A DNA stretch of 64,000 nucleotides from JACMLD01 sp963705285 (GCA_963705285.1 OY970066.1:2170001-2234000), one strand, 5' to 3'. Shown: positions 18,225 through 27,834, counted from the stretch's first letter. Translations and numbers: made by a program. The notes: generated by a model not told the origin, from the sequence alone.

Positions 18225-18740
18225 ATGAAAGCACATAATGGAATGCGTCCGCAGGATATGGTAATCCTGCTGAAAATATTAACCCGTGAAAAAGAGGATT
18301 GGCAATACCGGGACCTGAGTAGCAAATTATTTATCAGTACCGGAGAGATCGCGGAATCATTGAACCGAAGCCAGATAGCCGGCCTGATAGATGAAAGCCG
18401 AAAGCGTGTGCACCGGCAATCGCTTATGGAATTCATTGCTTACGGACTTCAATATGTATTCCCTGTAGTGCCAGGAACAATGGTGACAGGTATGCCTACC
18501 GCACATTCACATCCTTTTTATATTTCACATTTTAAATCGGAATTCAAATATGCTTGGCCGGATGAAAACGGCATTATAAGAGGTTTAGCCATCACACCGT
18601 TGCACATTGGCGTTCCGGGTGCCGCGGCACTCGATCAGGTATTATATAAAATGCTGGCTTCCGTCGATGTATTGCGCGTCGGAAGAGTACGTGAAAAACA
18701 ACTTGCTATTAAAGAATTGACAAAAATGATTTTGCCATGA
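18225..18740 (+). CDS. HTH-type partner of the nucleotidyltransferase (antitoxin candidate)
   Basis: This 171-residue protein starts at MKAHNGMRPQDMVILLKILT; the upstream methionine at 18183 is less likely. Residues about 8-65 form a winged-helix-like N-terminal domain (DLSSKLFISTGEIAESLNRS). The rest is mixed alpha/beta without a known motif. Its stop overlaps the next gene's start by 4 nt (ATGA), so the two are translationally coupled. By position it resembles the regulator/antitoxin half of AbiE-like or other nucleotidyltransferase toxin-antitoxin pairs. The function is inferred from the partner. Confidence 0.65.
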   Translation: MKAHNGMRPQDMVILLKILTREKEDWQYRDLSSKLFISTGEIAESLNRSQIAGLIDESRKRVHRQSLMEFIAYGLQYVFPVVPGTMVTGMPTAHSHPFYISHFKSEFKYAWPDENGIIRGLAITPLHIGVPGAAALDQVLYKMLASVDVLRVGRVREKQLAIKELTKMILP

Positions 18741-19417
18741 GCCACCAGGCGAATATTACCAGAATAAAGGCTGTTCATACCGCATTAGAGGAATTAGCGG
18801 ATTCAGTTGTATATGTTGGCGGCGCGACCGTATCACTGTATCGCGACCGGCCGGCTGCGGAACTAAGGCCAACAGATGACGTGGATATTCTCTTGGAAAT
18901 AGCTAAGTACGGAGATTATGCGACGATAGAAGAAAAGTTGCGTTCAAAGGGATTTGTGAATGATATTGAATCGGGGGTTATCTGCAGATACATTATACAC
19001 GGTGTTACCGTCGATGTTATGCCAACAGATAAATCGGTGCTTGGTTTTTCCAATGCATGGTACCCTGAAGGATTTGTATCTGCCATAGAAACAGACCTTG
19101 GCAATGGTATAAAAGTAAAAATATTTTCGTCAGCGTACTTTCTCGGTTCAAAGCTGGAAGCTTTTCATCACCGCGGGAAAAAAGATGGGCGTATGAGCAG
19201 CGACTTTGAAGACATCGTCTATGTTTTGAATAACCGCAACGTAATTTGGGATGAACTAAATGGTGCCCCTGTAAAAATTAAAAATTGGTTGCAACGCGAG
19301 TTCAGGCTTTTGTTGGAATCCGGCATGCTATATGAATGGGTAGGCGCTCACCTGGATTATAATGAGCAGCGCAGGGTTAATATAATTGTTGGAGGCCTGG
19401 AGCAGTTCATTCTTTAA
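18737..19417 (+). CDS. Nucleotidyltransferase, AbiEii/MNT-like (toxin candidate)
   Basis: This 226-residue protein shows the polymerase-beta-like nucleotidyltransferase signature: VVYVGGATV (G28-G29), then TDDVDIL with D48-x-D50 as metal ligands, and a third acidic strand residue at D93 (VTVDVM). The C-terminal half is helical. AbiEii toxins use this fold to modify tRNA or protein targets, and some MNT proteins act instead as antitoxins that AMPylate HEPN partners. Which role applies here cannot be read from sequence. The gene pair lies between 56-bp direct repeats, indicating acquisition as a cassette. Confidence 0.8.
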   Translation: MSHQANITRIKAVHTALEELADSVVYVGGATVSLYRDRPAAELRPTDDVDILLEIAKYGDYATIEEKLRSKGFVNDIESGVICRYIIHGVTVDVMPTDKSVLGFSNAWYPEGFVSAIETDLGNGIKVKIFSSAYFLGSKLEAFHHRGKKDGRMSSDFEDIVYVLNNRNVIWDELNGAPVKIKNWLQREFRLLLESGMLYEWVGAHLDYNEQRRVNIIVGGLEQFIL

Positions 19418-19569
19418 ACGAAGCCTGAATTAGAAAGTTTCAAACTGTCCATGCAAATTTCCAAGAGCCGTTGCTAAATAACAACTTGATTAACTAAGGC
19501 AGGCATGGTCTGGCAAACTTGGTGGCTGTGGCTGTATTCTCCTATGAAAAGAAATACTATAAATAAAAA

Positions 19570-19598
19570 GGAAAGACTGAAAAGTCTTTCCTTTCTCC
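19570..19598 (+). terminator. Intrinsic terminator behind the nucleotidyltransferase pair
   Basis: A perfect 9-bp stem, GGAAAGACT / AGTCTTTCC, closes a GAAA tetraloop and is followed by TTTCTCC. It directly precedes the right 56-bp repeat. Confidence 0.8.
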
Positions 19599-19654
19599 GT
19601 TACCCCAGATGGAGATTTTTCGAATCATTTGGTGGAGGATTTGAAGCGGTTGGC
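19599..19654 (+). repeat. 56-bp direct repeat, right copy (att-like)
   Basis: Matches 18023-18078. Both copies follow directly behind a hairpin and open with GTTACCC, as does the junction at the tRNA-Gln gene near 34.8 kb. Confidence 0.85.
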
Positions 19655-19868
19655 AAGATTAGCAGACTTAAAACCAGCAAGTTAACACCTAGATTTACAC
19701 CGGCAGTGTAACCAACTAAGAAACGTCATACTATGAATTCTGAATTTTACCCGAACCAATCTAAAGTTATTAGACATTGTATAGTTGCCCATCATTCATG
19801 TATCATATTATACGCTTTGACCAGAACACCCCTATGACCCAAGCCTCTTGATTTGACCTCTGGATAAT

Positions 19869-20190
19869 TTTACATATTAATTGAGCTACGGCCAGATGCT
19901 GCCATAAAAGCATCTTTAAGTACTTCGCTATAGGTTGGATGTGCATACACCATCTTGCATAGATGTATTCCTCGGCATTTTGTAACCTATCATTAGTTTT
20001 AATGCGTCCTTTTTCATCAAATTGTATTGAAGTATGTTCTAAACCCAGACCAAAGGTATAGGGCTTGCGCCCAACTGCTACCAAGCAATAGTCACCTCCC
20101 AGTGGCGTTGCTGATTTGCCTATAGAATCCGTATTATACACAGAAACGCTGTCTCCATTGTTGGTAACAGATTCTACCGTGCGCCAAAGA
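19869..20190 (-). pseudogene. lpd: Fragment of a dihydrolipoyl dehydrogenase gene
   Basis: The minus strand reads VTNNGDSVSVYN, then LGGDYCLVAVGRKPYTFGLG and IQFDEKGRIKTNDRLQ. These are the central strand region of dihydrolipoyl dehydrogenase. After an internal deletion and frame change it reads MVYAHPTYSEVLKDAF and MAASGRSSINM, the conserved C-terminus with the active-site His-Pro pair (HPT). The N-terminal FAD domain and the stretch between the two blocks are missing. It is a decayed relic inside the island. Confidence 0.8.
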
Positions 20191-20224
20191 GATCACAACT
20201 CCAGTGTAATCAAACACGTCCTTT

Positions 20225-20370
20225 CAAAAATCCGGGATGCTCTAATTGACAGGCCGCGTACCTAGCCAGTTGCTTTTTTGCTGTTTGCATTATTTTACGC
20301 ACCGTATGTTCAGAAATTTGTAAAACACCGGCAACCTGTTTACGGGCAAGTTTTACTGTCGTATTAGTGG
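20225..20370 (-). pseudogene. Fragment with sigma-70 region 4/LuxR-like HTH
   Basis: The minus strand encodes ARKQVAGVLQISEHTVRKIM followed by QTAKKQLARYA. This matches the DNA-binding helix-turn-helix of ECF sigma factors or LuxR-like regulators. No start codon or upstream domain is present. It is another relic in the same decayed stretch. Confidence 0.5.
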
Positions 20371-20539
20371 CAGTTCAACAGGAGCTGGCGGTAGAGGATT
20401 AAGAATTAACCAGGTAAGAACGCTTAATAATGCCAGAAGGATTTTTGATACGCATTCTGAAACTATGCCATTTTCATCGGAATACAGTGCCACGAAAGCG
20501 TATGAATTTGTTGAACTACTTGAACGAGAAAGACTATAA
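20369..20539 (+). pseudogene. Unrecognised gene fragment
   Basis: A 56-codon open frame (GSSTGAGGRGLRINQVRTLN ... FVELLERERL) without a start codon ends at TAA 20537. The composition looks like real protein but the family was not recognised. It overlaps the edge of the sigma-like fragment on the other strand. Confidence 0.35.
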
Positions 20540-20670
20540 TTTCACTGAAGGTTTATTATTTTTTGGATAATTCGAATCTGCGTAGTAATACGTTTGTTAT
20601 TACTAAAGAATTCTAAATATCTTTAATATAGCCCCAAATCTTATATAGTATGTTAGTTTAAAGAAGCCAC

Positions 20671-20790
20671 ATGCCGTACAAAGACGGTGAAATTAATGAT
20701 GGACTTCGAATTGAGATAATTGTACGCTGTGGCAGGAGTTTCTGTACTTTATTTGAAGCGGGTTTAACTATTACGACATTTTTTAGATAA
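20671..20790 (+). CDS. Possible 39-residue small protein, low support
   Basis: ATG at 20671 opens a 39-codon frame (MPYKDGEINDGLRIEIIV...) ending 36 bp before the helicase gene. There is no recognisable motif. It could be a leader peptide, a relic or chance. The rest of 20540-20826 is AT-rich and probably contains the helicase promoter. Confidence 0.2.
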   Translation: MPYKDGEINDGLRIEIIVRCGRSFCTLFEAGLTITTFFR

Positions 20791-20826
20791 TCGTTTTTAA
20801 AGAAACCCAAACCGATTGCTTCATTT

Positions 20827-23800
20827 ATGATTACTATAAGGCTTCCCCAGGCAAGAAAACTTGTTTTTCACCATAAAGCGAATCCTGCCTGGCAGCTTTT
20901 TGGTGAAGCCAGTGTACTGGAATTTTCCGAAATCATCAGCACTTCACCATTCATTGTTTCTGTAAACGGTTACAAATATTATTTCAGTAGCAGGCCTAAT
21001 GTGAAAGTTCCAGCCGAATGTAATTATGGTCTTTTGGTAAGCAAAATGCCAGTCAGGAAGGACTTTGAAGATAATAAAATTCATATTATTCGATGGTTGA
21101 AACATCCTGCATTTATTGAAACAGATCCTGAAACGATAGTAGCATCCTGGAGGAACAAATTTCATTTTGTCAAAGAGGATACGGCGAATGATATTAAGGG
21201 GTTACGTCCCCCGCAAACAGGTGCGATTTATTCCATCCTTGCACACGGGCAAAATGCGGACAACAGGGCTATTATTGTAATGCCAACAGGAACTGGTAAA
21301 ACAGAAGTTATGTTGTCCTCACTGATAGTTAATCAATGCCAAAAACTATTGGTGGCTGTACCATCCGATGCCTTGCGTACACAATTAGGCAATAAATTTA
21401 TTACGCTTGGGTTATTGAAAGAGTTTGGGATTGTAGAGCGTAGCTGTCTAAACCCAGTTGTTGGAATAATTAATAGTAAATTTTTAACAACAGAAGAGCT
21501 TTCCGCATTCCTAACAAAGGTCAATGTGGTCGTTACTACCATGAGTATTCTTACGACAAGCTCTGTAGAGCAAAAGGCATTCCTATCTTCATCCTGTTCC
21601 CATTTTTTTATAGACGAAGCACATCATGCTGAAGCCACCACCTGGAAAGAGTTGATCGGCTTATTTAAGAATGAAAAAATATTTTTATTTACTGCCACCC
21701 CTTTTCGCACGGATGATAAAAAACTGGAAGGAAAATTTATTTTTAATTTTTCACTCCGCAAAGCGCAGGAACAGAAATATTATAAGAAGATTAATTATCT
21801 CCCAATAAGGGATTATAACCCAGTTACAGCCGATGAAAAGATTGCCACAAAAGCGGTCGAACAATTAAGAAAGGATATTTTGGCTGGACATCATCATATA
21901 ATTCTGGCAAGGTGTAAGGATAAGATCAGGGCGGAAGCGGTGTTTAGGTTTTATGAACAATATGCGGACCTGAATCCCGTGCTTATTTACACAGGAGTTG
22001 CCGGGCTGTCAAAAAAAGTAAATGATATTAAATTAAAAAAGCACCAGATTATTGTTTGCGTTGATATGCTTGGTGAAGGTTTTGATTTGCCAGAATTAAA
22101 AATAGCTGCCGTCCATGATGAACGCCAGAGTATTGCTATTACACTGCAATTTGTGGGCAGGTTTACCCGGCCTTCTTATGAAGCATTGGGGGAAGCAAGT
22201 TTTATAGCCAATGTTGCCTATCCACCGATAAAACATGAACTTGACAGATTATATGCTTCTGACAGCGACTGGAATTTATTACTCCCGGTATTGAGCGAAA
22301 CGGCCACGGAAAAGGAAATCAAATTCAAAGAATTCCTGGATGGTTTTGCTAACCTTGATGATTCAATTATTCCTTTCCAAAGTATTAATCCAGCATTGAG
22401 CACAGTTGTGTATACCAATGGGACCAATGAATGGTCACCTAATAATTGGAGAGAAGGGATTCACAATATTGATTCCTATGATCACCAGTTTAGTAAACAC
22501 AATCCTGCAAAAAACACGTTGGTGATAATTCTTGGGCAAATCAACAAGGTTGACTGGGGGCGGTTTGACACTGTTCAGAACCTCGAATGGCATATGGTAG
22601 TTGTGATCTGGGATTTGCGACCTGGAATCAACCGAATATTTATTAATACGTCAATCAAAGATCTGAATACGAAAAAATTGGTTAGCGCTATATTTAAGGA
22701 GGATAACCAAATTGTGGACGGTATGGATGTATTTAAGATATTTCACAATGTAAACAGGCTTGCTATTTTTAATTTTGGCGGTAGAAAGGATTTAGGAAAA
22801 GATATCAGTTTTCAGTCATTTTTTGGAAGGGGAGTGCAGGATGGTCTTGCTTTGATGCAGCAAGGTACCCTGATAAAAAATAATATTTTCGGTTCGGGTT
22901 ACAAAGATGGCGAGAAAATAACGCTTGGATGTTCAGTCTCCGGAAAAGTCTGGTCGTACCTCCGGGGTAACTTAGAAGAACTGGTGCAATGGTGCAAACA
23001 AATTGGTGAAACTATTACTGACTCCGAAATCGACCATAATACAGTTCTTCAGCATACTTTATTTCCTGTAACAATTACAGAGAGACCGGCTGTACTGCCA
23101 ATTCGGGTTGACTGGCACCCCGAAATGTATTTGCATTCGGAATTCAGGTATGAATTTCAAATAAATGGTAAATTATATGACTTATCGGACTGCGAATTAA
23201 ATATTGTCGAAGTACCAAACAATGCTAATCTTCAATTTTCTTACGACACAGCAGAATCGAGTAGTGTTTTTGAATTGATATTAGGTGAAAGGATCATTGA
23301 CGGCAAACGATTGGCTTTCCATGAAGTTCAAAAGCTTAGTGGCCCCAGTGTCAGCATTTCCTATGCAAGCAAGGTGAATCAGCCTTTAACAGATTTTTTT
23401 CAGGAATTCACGCCGGTGATTTGGTTTGCGGATAATTCCCAACTCTTGCAAAACAGGTACCTCCGTTTAAGAGAGTCAGTTGGGCAAATTGATTTAGACG
23501 CCATAGTAATTGATACCTGGAATGGCGTTAACCTCCGCCATGAATCGCAGGGTATTTATCCATACCAAAAGGATTCCATTCAATTTTACTTTATTTCTAA
23601 AATTATTGATGATTTCGAAATGGTATACGACGATGATGGCCCGGGTGAGATTGCTGATATTGTCGGCATTAATAACCTTGAAACTCACATCGATGTTCAT
23701 ATGTACCATCTAAAATTTGCCAAACAGGGAAAAGTCAGCAATGAGATTGATAATTTCTACCAGGTCTGCGGACAGGCGCAAAAATCTCTGAATTGGAAAT

Positions 23801-24078
23801 ATCGGAATGGCCGAGAGTTTTTTGAACACATGTTTCGGCGAATAACAAAGACTAAAAATAACGATAGCTGTACGCGCCTTTTAAAAGGAACAGAAGATGA
23901 ACTTGAATTTTTGCTTAACTCCGCCAAATGGACTAAAGAAATGAAGTTTCATATTTATATTGTCCAGCCTGGGTTCAATAAAAATTCGGCATCAGAAGAA
24001 ATATTGCTATTGCTCGGGAGCACTGCGCATTATTTGCATTCGGTCGGCAACGTTGAGCTAAAGGTTTATTCGAGCTAA
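20827..24078 (+). CDS. SF2 DEAD/DEAH helicase (ResIII-like) of the defence island
   Basis: This 1083-residue protein has a complete SF2 helicase core. Motif I is MPTGTGKTE (152-160), motif II is DEAH (263-266, in FFIDEAHHAEA), motif III is TATPFR (289-294), and motif VI is QFVGRFTRP (441-449). An N-terminal domain of about 120 residues and a long C-terminal part (about 480-1083) have no motif I recognise. The core matches type III restriction/UvrB-like translocases. Large lone helicases of this kind are frequent in bacterial defence islands. Whether it works with the ATPase-HNH pair 365 bp downstream is open. Confidence 0.85.
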   Translation: MITIRLPQARKLVFHHKANPAWQLFGEASVLEFSEIISTSPFIVSVNGYKYYFSSRPNVKVPAECNYGLLVSKMPVRKDFEDNKIHIIRWLKHPAFIETDPETIVASWRNKFHFVKEDTANDIKGLRPPQTGAIYSILAHGQNADNRAIIVMPTGTGKTEVMLSSLIVNQCQKLLVAVPSDALRTQLGNKFITLGLLKEFGIVERSCLNPVVGIINSKFLTTEELSAFLTKVNVVVTTMSILTTSSVEQKAFLSSSCSHFFIDEAHHAEATTWKELIGLFKNEKIFLFTATPFRTDDKKLEGKFIFNFSLRKAQEQKYYKKINYLPIRDYNPVTADEKIATKAVEQLRKDILAGHHHIILARCKDKIRAEAVFRFYEQYADLNPVLIYTGVAGLSKKVNDIKLKKHQIIVCVDMLGEGFDLPELKIAAVHDERQSIAITLQFVGRFTRPSYEALGEASFIANVAYPPIKHELDRLYASDSDWNLLLPVLSETATEKEIKFKEFLDGFANLDDSIIPFQSINPALSTVVYTNGTNEWSPNNWREGIHNIDSYDHQFSKHNPAKNTLVIILGQINKVDWGRFDTVQNLEWHMVVVIWDLRPGINRIFINTSIKDLNTKKLVSAIFKEDNQIVDGMDVFKIFHNVNRLAIFNFGGRKDLGKDISFQSFFGRGVQDGLALMQQGTLIKNNIFGSGYKDGEKITLGCSVSGKVWSYLRGNLEELVQWCKQIGETITDSEIDHNTVLQHTLFPVTITERPAVLPIRVDWHPEMYLHSEFRYEFQINGKLYDLSDCELNIVEVPNNANLQFSYDTAESSSVFELILGERIIDGKRLAFHEVQKLSGPSVSISYASKVNQPLTDFFQEFTPVIWFADNSQLLQNRYLRLRESVGQIDLDAIVIDTWNGVNLRHESQGIYPYQKDSIQFYFISKIIDDFEMVYDDDGPGEIADIVGINNLETHIDVHMYHLKFAKQGKVSNEIDNFYQVCGQAQKSLNWKYRNGREFFEHMFRRITKTKNNDSCTRLLKGTEDELEFLLNSAKWTKEMKFHIYIVQPGFNKNSASEEILLLLGSTAHYLHSVGNVELKVYSS

Positions 24079-24127
24079 CAAACTATATAAAAGATAATTC
24101 AAGTCCTTCTTTGGCTTTTTTGATTAG

Positions 24128-24379
24128 CAGCTTATTTTTTACCTTTTATTCGGATATGAACATTTAAAAGGTGTAATCAAATCAAAAGAAACGTTTGAAA
24201 GAATACTTGGATTAGGTAATGCTATCGAACAAAACAATCCTAATGTCCAAAGCCCAATCACCCTGACCGATATGATTTTAATAAAGCAATATGCGGGGTT
24301 TTATTTTATGACCCTGGCATACAGGCAGAGCCAGCAGGATAATACCCTCGCTCTTTTAATTGAAGAAGGAGAATTGTAA
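24128..24379 (+). pseudogene. Unrecognised ORF fragment between helicase and ATPase
   Basis: A frame open for 83 codons (GYEHLKGVIKSKETFERILG ... ALLIEEGEL, TAA at 24377) has protein-like composition but no ATG, GTG or TTG near its beginning. It may be the tail of a deleted gene or a small gene using a rare start. It fills most of the gap between 24079 and 24442. Confidence 0.4.
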
Positions 24380-24442
24380 ATGGAAAATCATTAATTAAAC
24401 ACATCCCCTATTTATTCTTAGGAATGTGATGAATTTATTTGT

Positions 24443-26395
24443 ATGAATTTAATTTTTGTATACATCGAAAGTTTTAGGTCACTTAATGATGTCAACTTTA
24501 ACCTGGGCGGAAAATTCCGGTTTGAATATAATGCAGTAACTAAAAAACTGAATGCTAAAGCCAACCCGGTTTACTTAAATGGGTTTTATGATGTTATTGA
24601 GGACAGGCAACCTGGTTTTGCTATAATTGACCATGTATCGGCTATCGTTGGGGAGAATGGCACTGGAAAAACGACCTTCCTCGATTTTATCAAGGAGAAT
24701 TTTCCTGATGGAGTAGGTGGCTTTAGAACCAAGGCGATTTTTGCCTACCAGGACAGCAAAACCCAGGCAATCACTATTTACAGGCACAAGGTGCTTGATA
24801 TTGATCAACAGTCTATCGCTGACTTAACCGAAAATAATATTTCATTGCGTGATTACGGCCCCAAGAAAGTAATCTCACATAATAAAAAACTCAGGGATTT
24901 GCTGGATATCACTCAGCACGATACTGTTGATCATACCATCGATACCGATTACGTCTACCTGTCCAATATTTTTGATAAAAAATATGAAAATGTATATGGG
25001 GCCTTACATAATTTGTCCACCAATTACTTGCTCAGAAATGATTCTGCAAAATTGAAGGAAAACAATTTAAACAATGCTTTAGAACTGGTTGAGCAACATC
25101 GCAGCAGTGAAATCCACCGGGAAATGGATTTTATTAACGCTTTTCAAAAAGATTACAAACAATACCTGAGTTTTGATTTGCCTGATAAGATAAATGCCTT
25201 TTTATTAATACAGTTTGAATACAAGAAAAATGAAAAATTATTTGAAGAAAGGGCATACTATTATTTGAGGGCTTTGGAAGAATTCTTACAGAGGCGGACA
25301 CAGTTTCTTAGTACATATCAAAATTTTATCAGTACTTTTTTTTTCACAGGTATTTCAAATGTATTCAATGAATACTATAAGTATTCTTCAGAAATTCTTT
25401 ACCGTCCGGAAATTACTTTTGATGGTGAAAAGATTGGTGTTAATGATTTTTTAAAGATGTTGAATGATATTCTTGATGACCTACTACCCCAGCTAGATAA
25501 TTTTGGATACCTAACAAAAAAGCTACTTCCCTTTCGGCAGCTTGTGTCCCTGCTTGATACCTATGTCAAAACCTATGACAATAAGATAATAGAAGCACCG
25601 CCTGGATTTCAATTCCAGATTTCAACTGAAAAGATGCAGGCTGAATTTTTTAGTTTTTATAACATGTATAAAGAAACTTTTCAGTTTGAGCCATATTTAA
25701 ATTTCGATTGGGATGATCGCAGTACAGGAGAGAAGGCCTTATTGAATATTTATTCCCGGTTATTTTCATTGTCGGATGCTGTTTATAACAGAACAGCAGC
25801 AAACCTTATCCTGAAGGAGAATGTAATGGTTTTAATAGATGAAGGTGAGTTGTATCTTCACCCAACGTGGCAGAAGGAGTTGTTATTTCAATTATTAAAA
25901 ATATTGCCGATCATCTTTCAAAGGTCTGCTATCAGTAATCAGACTGAACCAAGGAAGATCCAATTGATATTTACTTCTAATTCCCCTTTAATGATCACGG
26001 ATATTCCTTCCAATAATATTGTATTCCTGAAAAAAGCCAAGGCAGGTGATCCGAGAAAAGTGATTGTGCAGGACAGCCTCAACGACCAGAAGCAAACTTT
26101 TGCTGCAAACATTCACACCCTCCTTTCTGATTCTTTTTTTATGGATTCTTACCTGATGGGTGAATTCGCTTACTTTAAGATCAACAAAGTGATCAGTATA
26201 CTGCTCGGCACAAATACGGAAATTGAAAACAATAAGGAAGAAATTCAGAAAGTAATTATGATGATAGGAGAGCCAGTGATAAAATCCAAATTAACCCAGA
26301 TGCTGAACGAAAGGTTATCGCTTAATATGGTTGATTTAAACGGAAGAATAACACAATTGGAGCGGCAGTTTGCGGAATTAAAAAAAGATAATTAA
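24443..26395 (+). CDS. AAA_21/SMC-like ATPase, Septu PtuA-like
   Basis: This 650-residue protein begins like an OLD/AAA_21 ATPase (IESFRSLNDVNFNLG). Walker A is GENGTGKTT (70-78), and Walker B with its catalytic acidic pair is VLIDEGELYLHP (D466, E467). A long helical insertion lies between them (about 180-400), and an ABC-type signature (RSTGEKALLNIYSRL, S/T-GE) precedes Walker B. The next gene, an HNH nuclease, starts after a single base. An ATPase of this type followed directly by an HNH gene is the layout of Septu (PtuA-PtuB) and of related retron-linked modules. The system assignment is inferred from architecture. Confidence 0.8.
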   Translation: MNLIFVYIESFRSLNDVNFNLGGKFRFEYNAVTKKLNAKANPVYLNGFYDVIEDRQPGFAIIDHVSAIVGENGTGKTTFLDFIKENFPDGVGGFRTKAIFAYQDSKTQAITIYRHKVLDIDQQSIADLTENNISLRDYGPKKVISHNKKLRDLLDITQHDTVDHTIDTDYVYLSNIFDKKYENVYGALHNLSTNYLLRNDSAKLKENNLNNALELVEQHRSSEIHREMDFINAFQKDYKQYLSFDLPDKINAFLLIQFEYKKNEKLFEERAYYYLRALEEFLQRRTQFLSTYQNFISTFFFTGISNVFNEYYKYSSEILYRPEITFDGEKIGVNDFLKMLNDILDDLLPQLDNFGYLTKKLLPFRQLVSLLDTYVKTYDNKIIEAPPGFQFQISTEKMQAEFFSFYNMYKETFQFEPYLNFDWDDRSTGEKALLNIYSRLFSLSDAVYNRTAANLILKENVMVLIDEGELYLHPTWQKELLFQLLKILPIIFQRSAISNQTEPRKIQLIFTSNSPLMITDIPSNNIVFLKKAKAGDPRKVIVQDSLNDQKQTFAANIHTLLSDSFFMDSYLMGEFAYFKINKVISILLGTNTEIENNKEEIQKVIMMIGEPVIKSKLTQMLNERLSLNMVDLNGRITQLERQFAELKKDN

Positions 26396-26396
26396 T

Positions 26397-27479
26397 ATGT
26401 TTTTATACGATACCGGTACGCAAAATAGTTTTGCTGTTATTGCTGTGTCGCATTACGCAGGCTTGGAAGATTTCAAAATACTGAAATCGGGAGACAAAAA
26501 ATATTATGCGAGATCGATTATAGGAAAATTAGACAAGCTGGTCAAATCAAGCGCAAAAGGAGCCGTTTTTTTTAAAGATCTGAAAGCAGATGATTACCAC
26601 TTACTGCGACGCATTATCGTTGGAAAGCCGGATGAGCTGGCTAACATTATAGAATCAATCAAGGCAAATGTTGATTTCGGAATATATCCCGCTATGGTCC
26701 GACAATTGAAAAAAAAACAGGTGCTTACAACTTTTGGCAAAAAAATCCAGGCATTGTTTGACTACAAACAATTTACGACAAAGCGCAATCGCTGGGACGC
26801 TTATACTTTGGCAGCTGAACTGGGAATTAATGTTTGTGCTTATTGCAACAGAAATTTTACATTTACACTGGCATCTGGGAAAAATAAAGTAGTACGCCCT
26901 GAATTTGATCATTTTCTACCCAAATCTAGTTACCCTTACCTTGCCCTTTCCTTTTATAACTTGATTCCTTCCTGCCATATTTGCAATTCCAATTTTAAAT
27001 TGGATTTACCATTCAATTTGGATGAATATATTCATCCATACCTTGCAAGCCTTGATAGTATTGTTCGTTTTTCGGTTGAATTAACAGGTATGCCAGGAGC
27101 CGACCTAATTAAAGAAAAGTCAAATTTTGGAGTTGCCTTTTTTTATGGCAATTTGAAAAGTTTCAAAATAGTCCTTACATCCAGGCCTCATGCGACTGCT
27201 GCGGAAGTTGTAAAGGCGAAAAAAAATATTGAAGCTTTTAAATTGCTATTACTTTATGAAATGCATAAAGATATGGTTGTCGAGATGATACAAAACGCGA
27301 TTTTGTATGATAGTACTTATATAGATGCGTTGTTTAATAAATTTAATGGCACTTTATTTAATACAAGAGAAGACGTGTTGCGGCACATTACGAAAAACTA
27401 TCATAACGGTATCGATATGCCAAAGCGGGCTTTTTCAAAATTGTCAAAGGATATACACCTTGAATTTGGATTACAATAG
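26397..27479 (+). CDS. HNH endonuclease paired with the ATPase, PtuB-like
   Basis: This 360-residue protein carries a zinc-ribbon HNH core: CAYC (147-150), DHFLPK (171-176, catalytic H172) and CHICN (193-197). The flanking motif SFYNLIPSCHICNSNF is typical of ATPase-associated HNH proteins in Bacteroidota. The N-terminal 140 residues may contact the ATPase. The gene follows the ATPase with a 1-nt gap, so the two are co-expressed. It is larger than classical PtuB. It is the plausible DNA-cutting effector; the trigger is not visible. It converges with the four-gene operon downstream. Confidence 0.8.
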   Translation: MFLYDTGTQNSFAVIAVSHYAGLEDFKILKSGDKKYYARSIIGKLDKLVKSSAKGAVFFKDLKADDYHLLRRIIVGKPDELANIIESIKANVDFGIYPAMVRQLKKKQVLTTFGKKIQALFDYKQFTTKRNRWDAYTLAAELGINVCAYCNRNFTFTLASGKNKVVRPEFDHFLPKSSYPYLALSFYNLIPSCHICNSNFKLDLPFNLDEYIHPYLASLDSIVRFSVELTGMPGADLIKEKSNFGVAFFYGNLKSFKIVLTSRPHATAAEVVKAKKNIEAFKLLLLYEMHKDMVVEMIQNAILYDSTYIDALFNKFNGTLFNTREDVLRHITKNYHNGIDMPKRAFSKLSKDIHLEFGLQ

Positions 27480-27834
27480 GGATGATAAGTTGTAGAGGTT
27501 GATATTAACGAACGCTTTTTCAGCGTTAAATAATATTTCCAACGAATCTGCATTTTTTCGGCAACCAGAATTGGAGGATTGGGCATCTTAGAATCTACTT
27601 GATAACCACCATAGATTAAAGAAGCGATATGGCCGCTTTATGTTCGCAACCGGCCGTCAATAGTATTGATTTTAAACCAATTCACAGTCAGTCTGAATTA
27701 TAAATTTATAATCTTGTCATCCATAAACACCGGGATACGGCTAATGAAAAAGCGACAACAGATTTTAAAAAATAACTCAAATGGCTTATAAGTTGAGTTA
27801 CTTTGTAATACCTTAATGAAGTCAATAAATTCTG
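27480..27834. other. Intergenic gap between convergent defence operons
   Basis: About 355 bp with no convincing gene. A small hairpin (AACGCT / AGCGTT, 27511-27527) without a T-run may act as a weak terminator. The rest is AT-rich and unremarkable. Confidence 0.4.
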
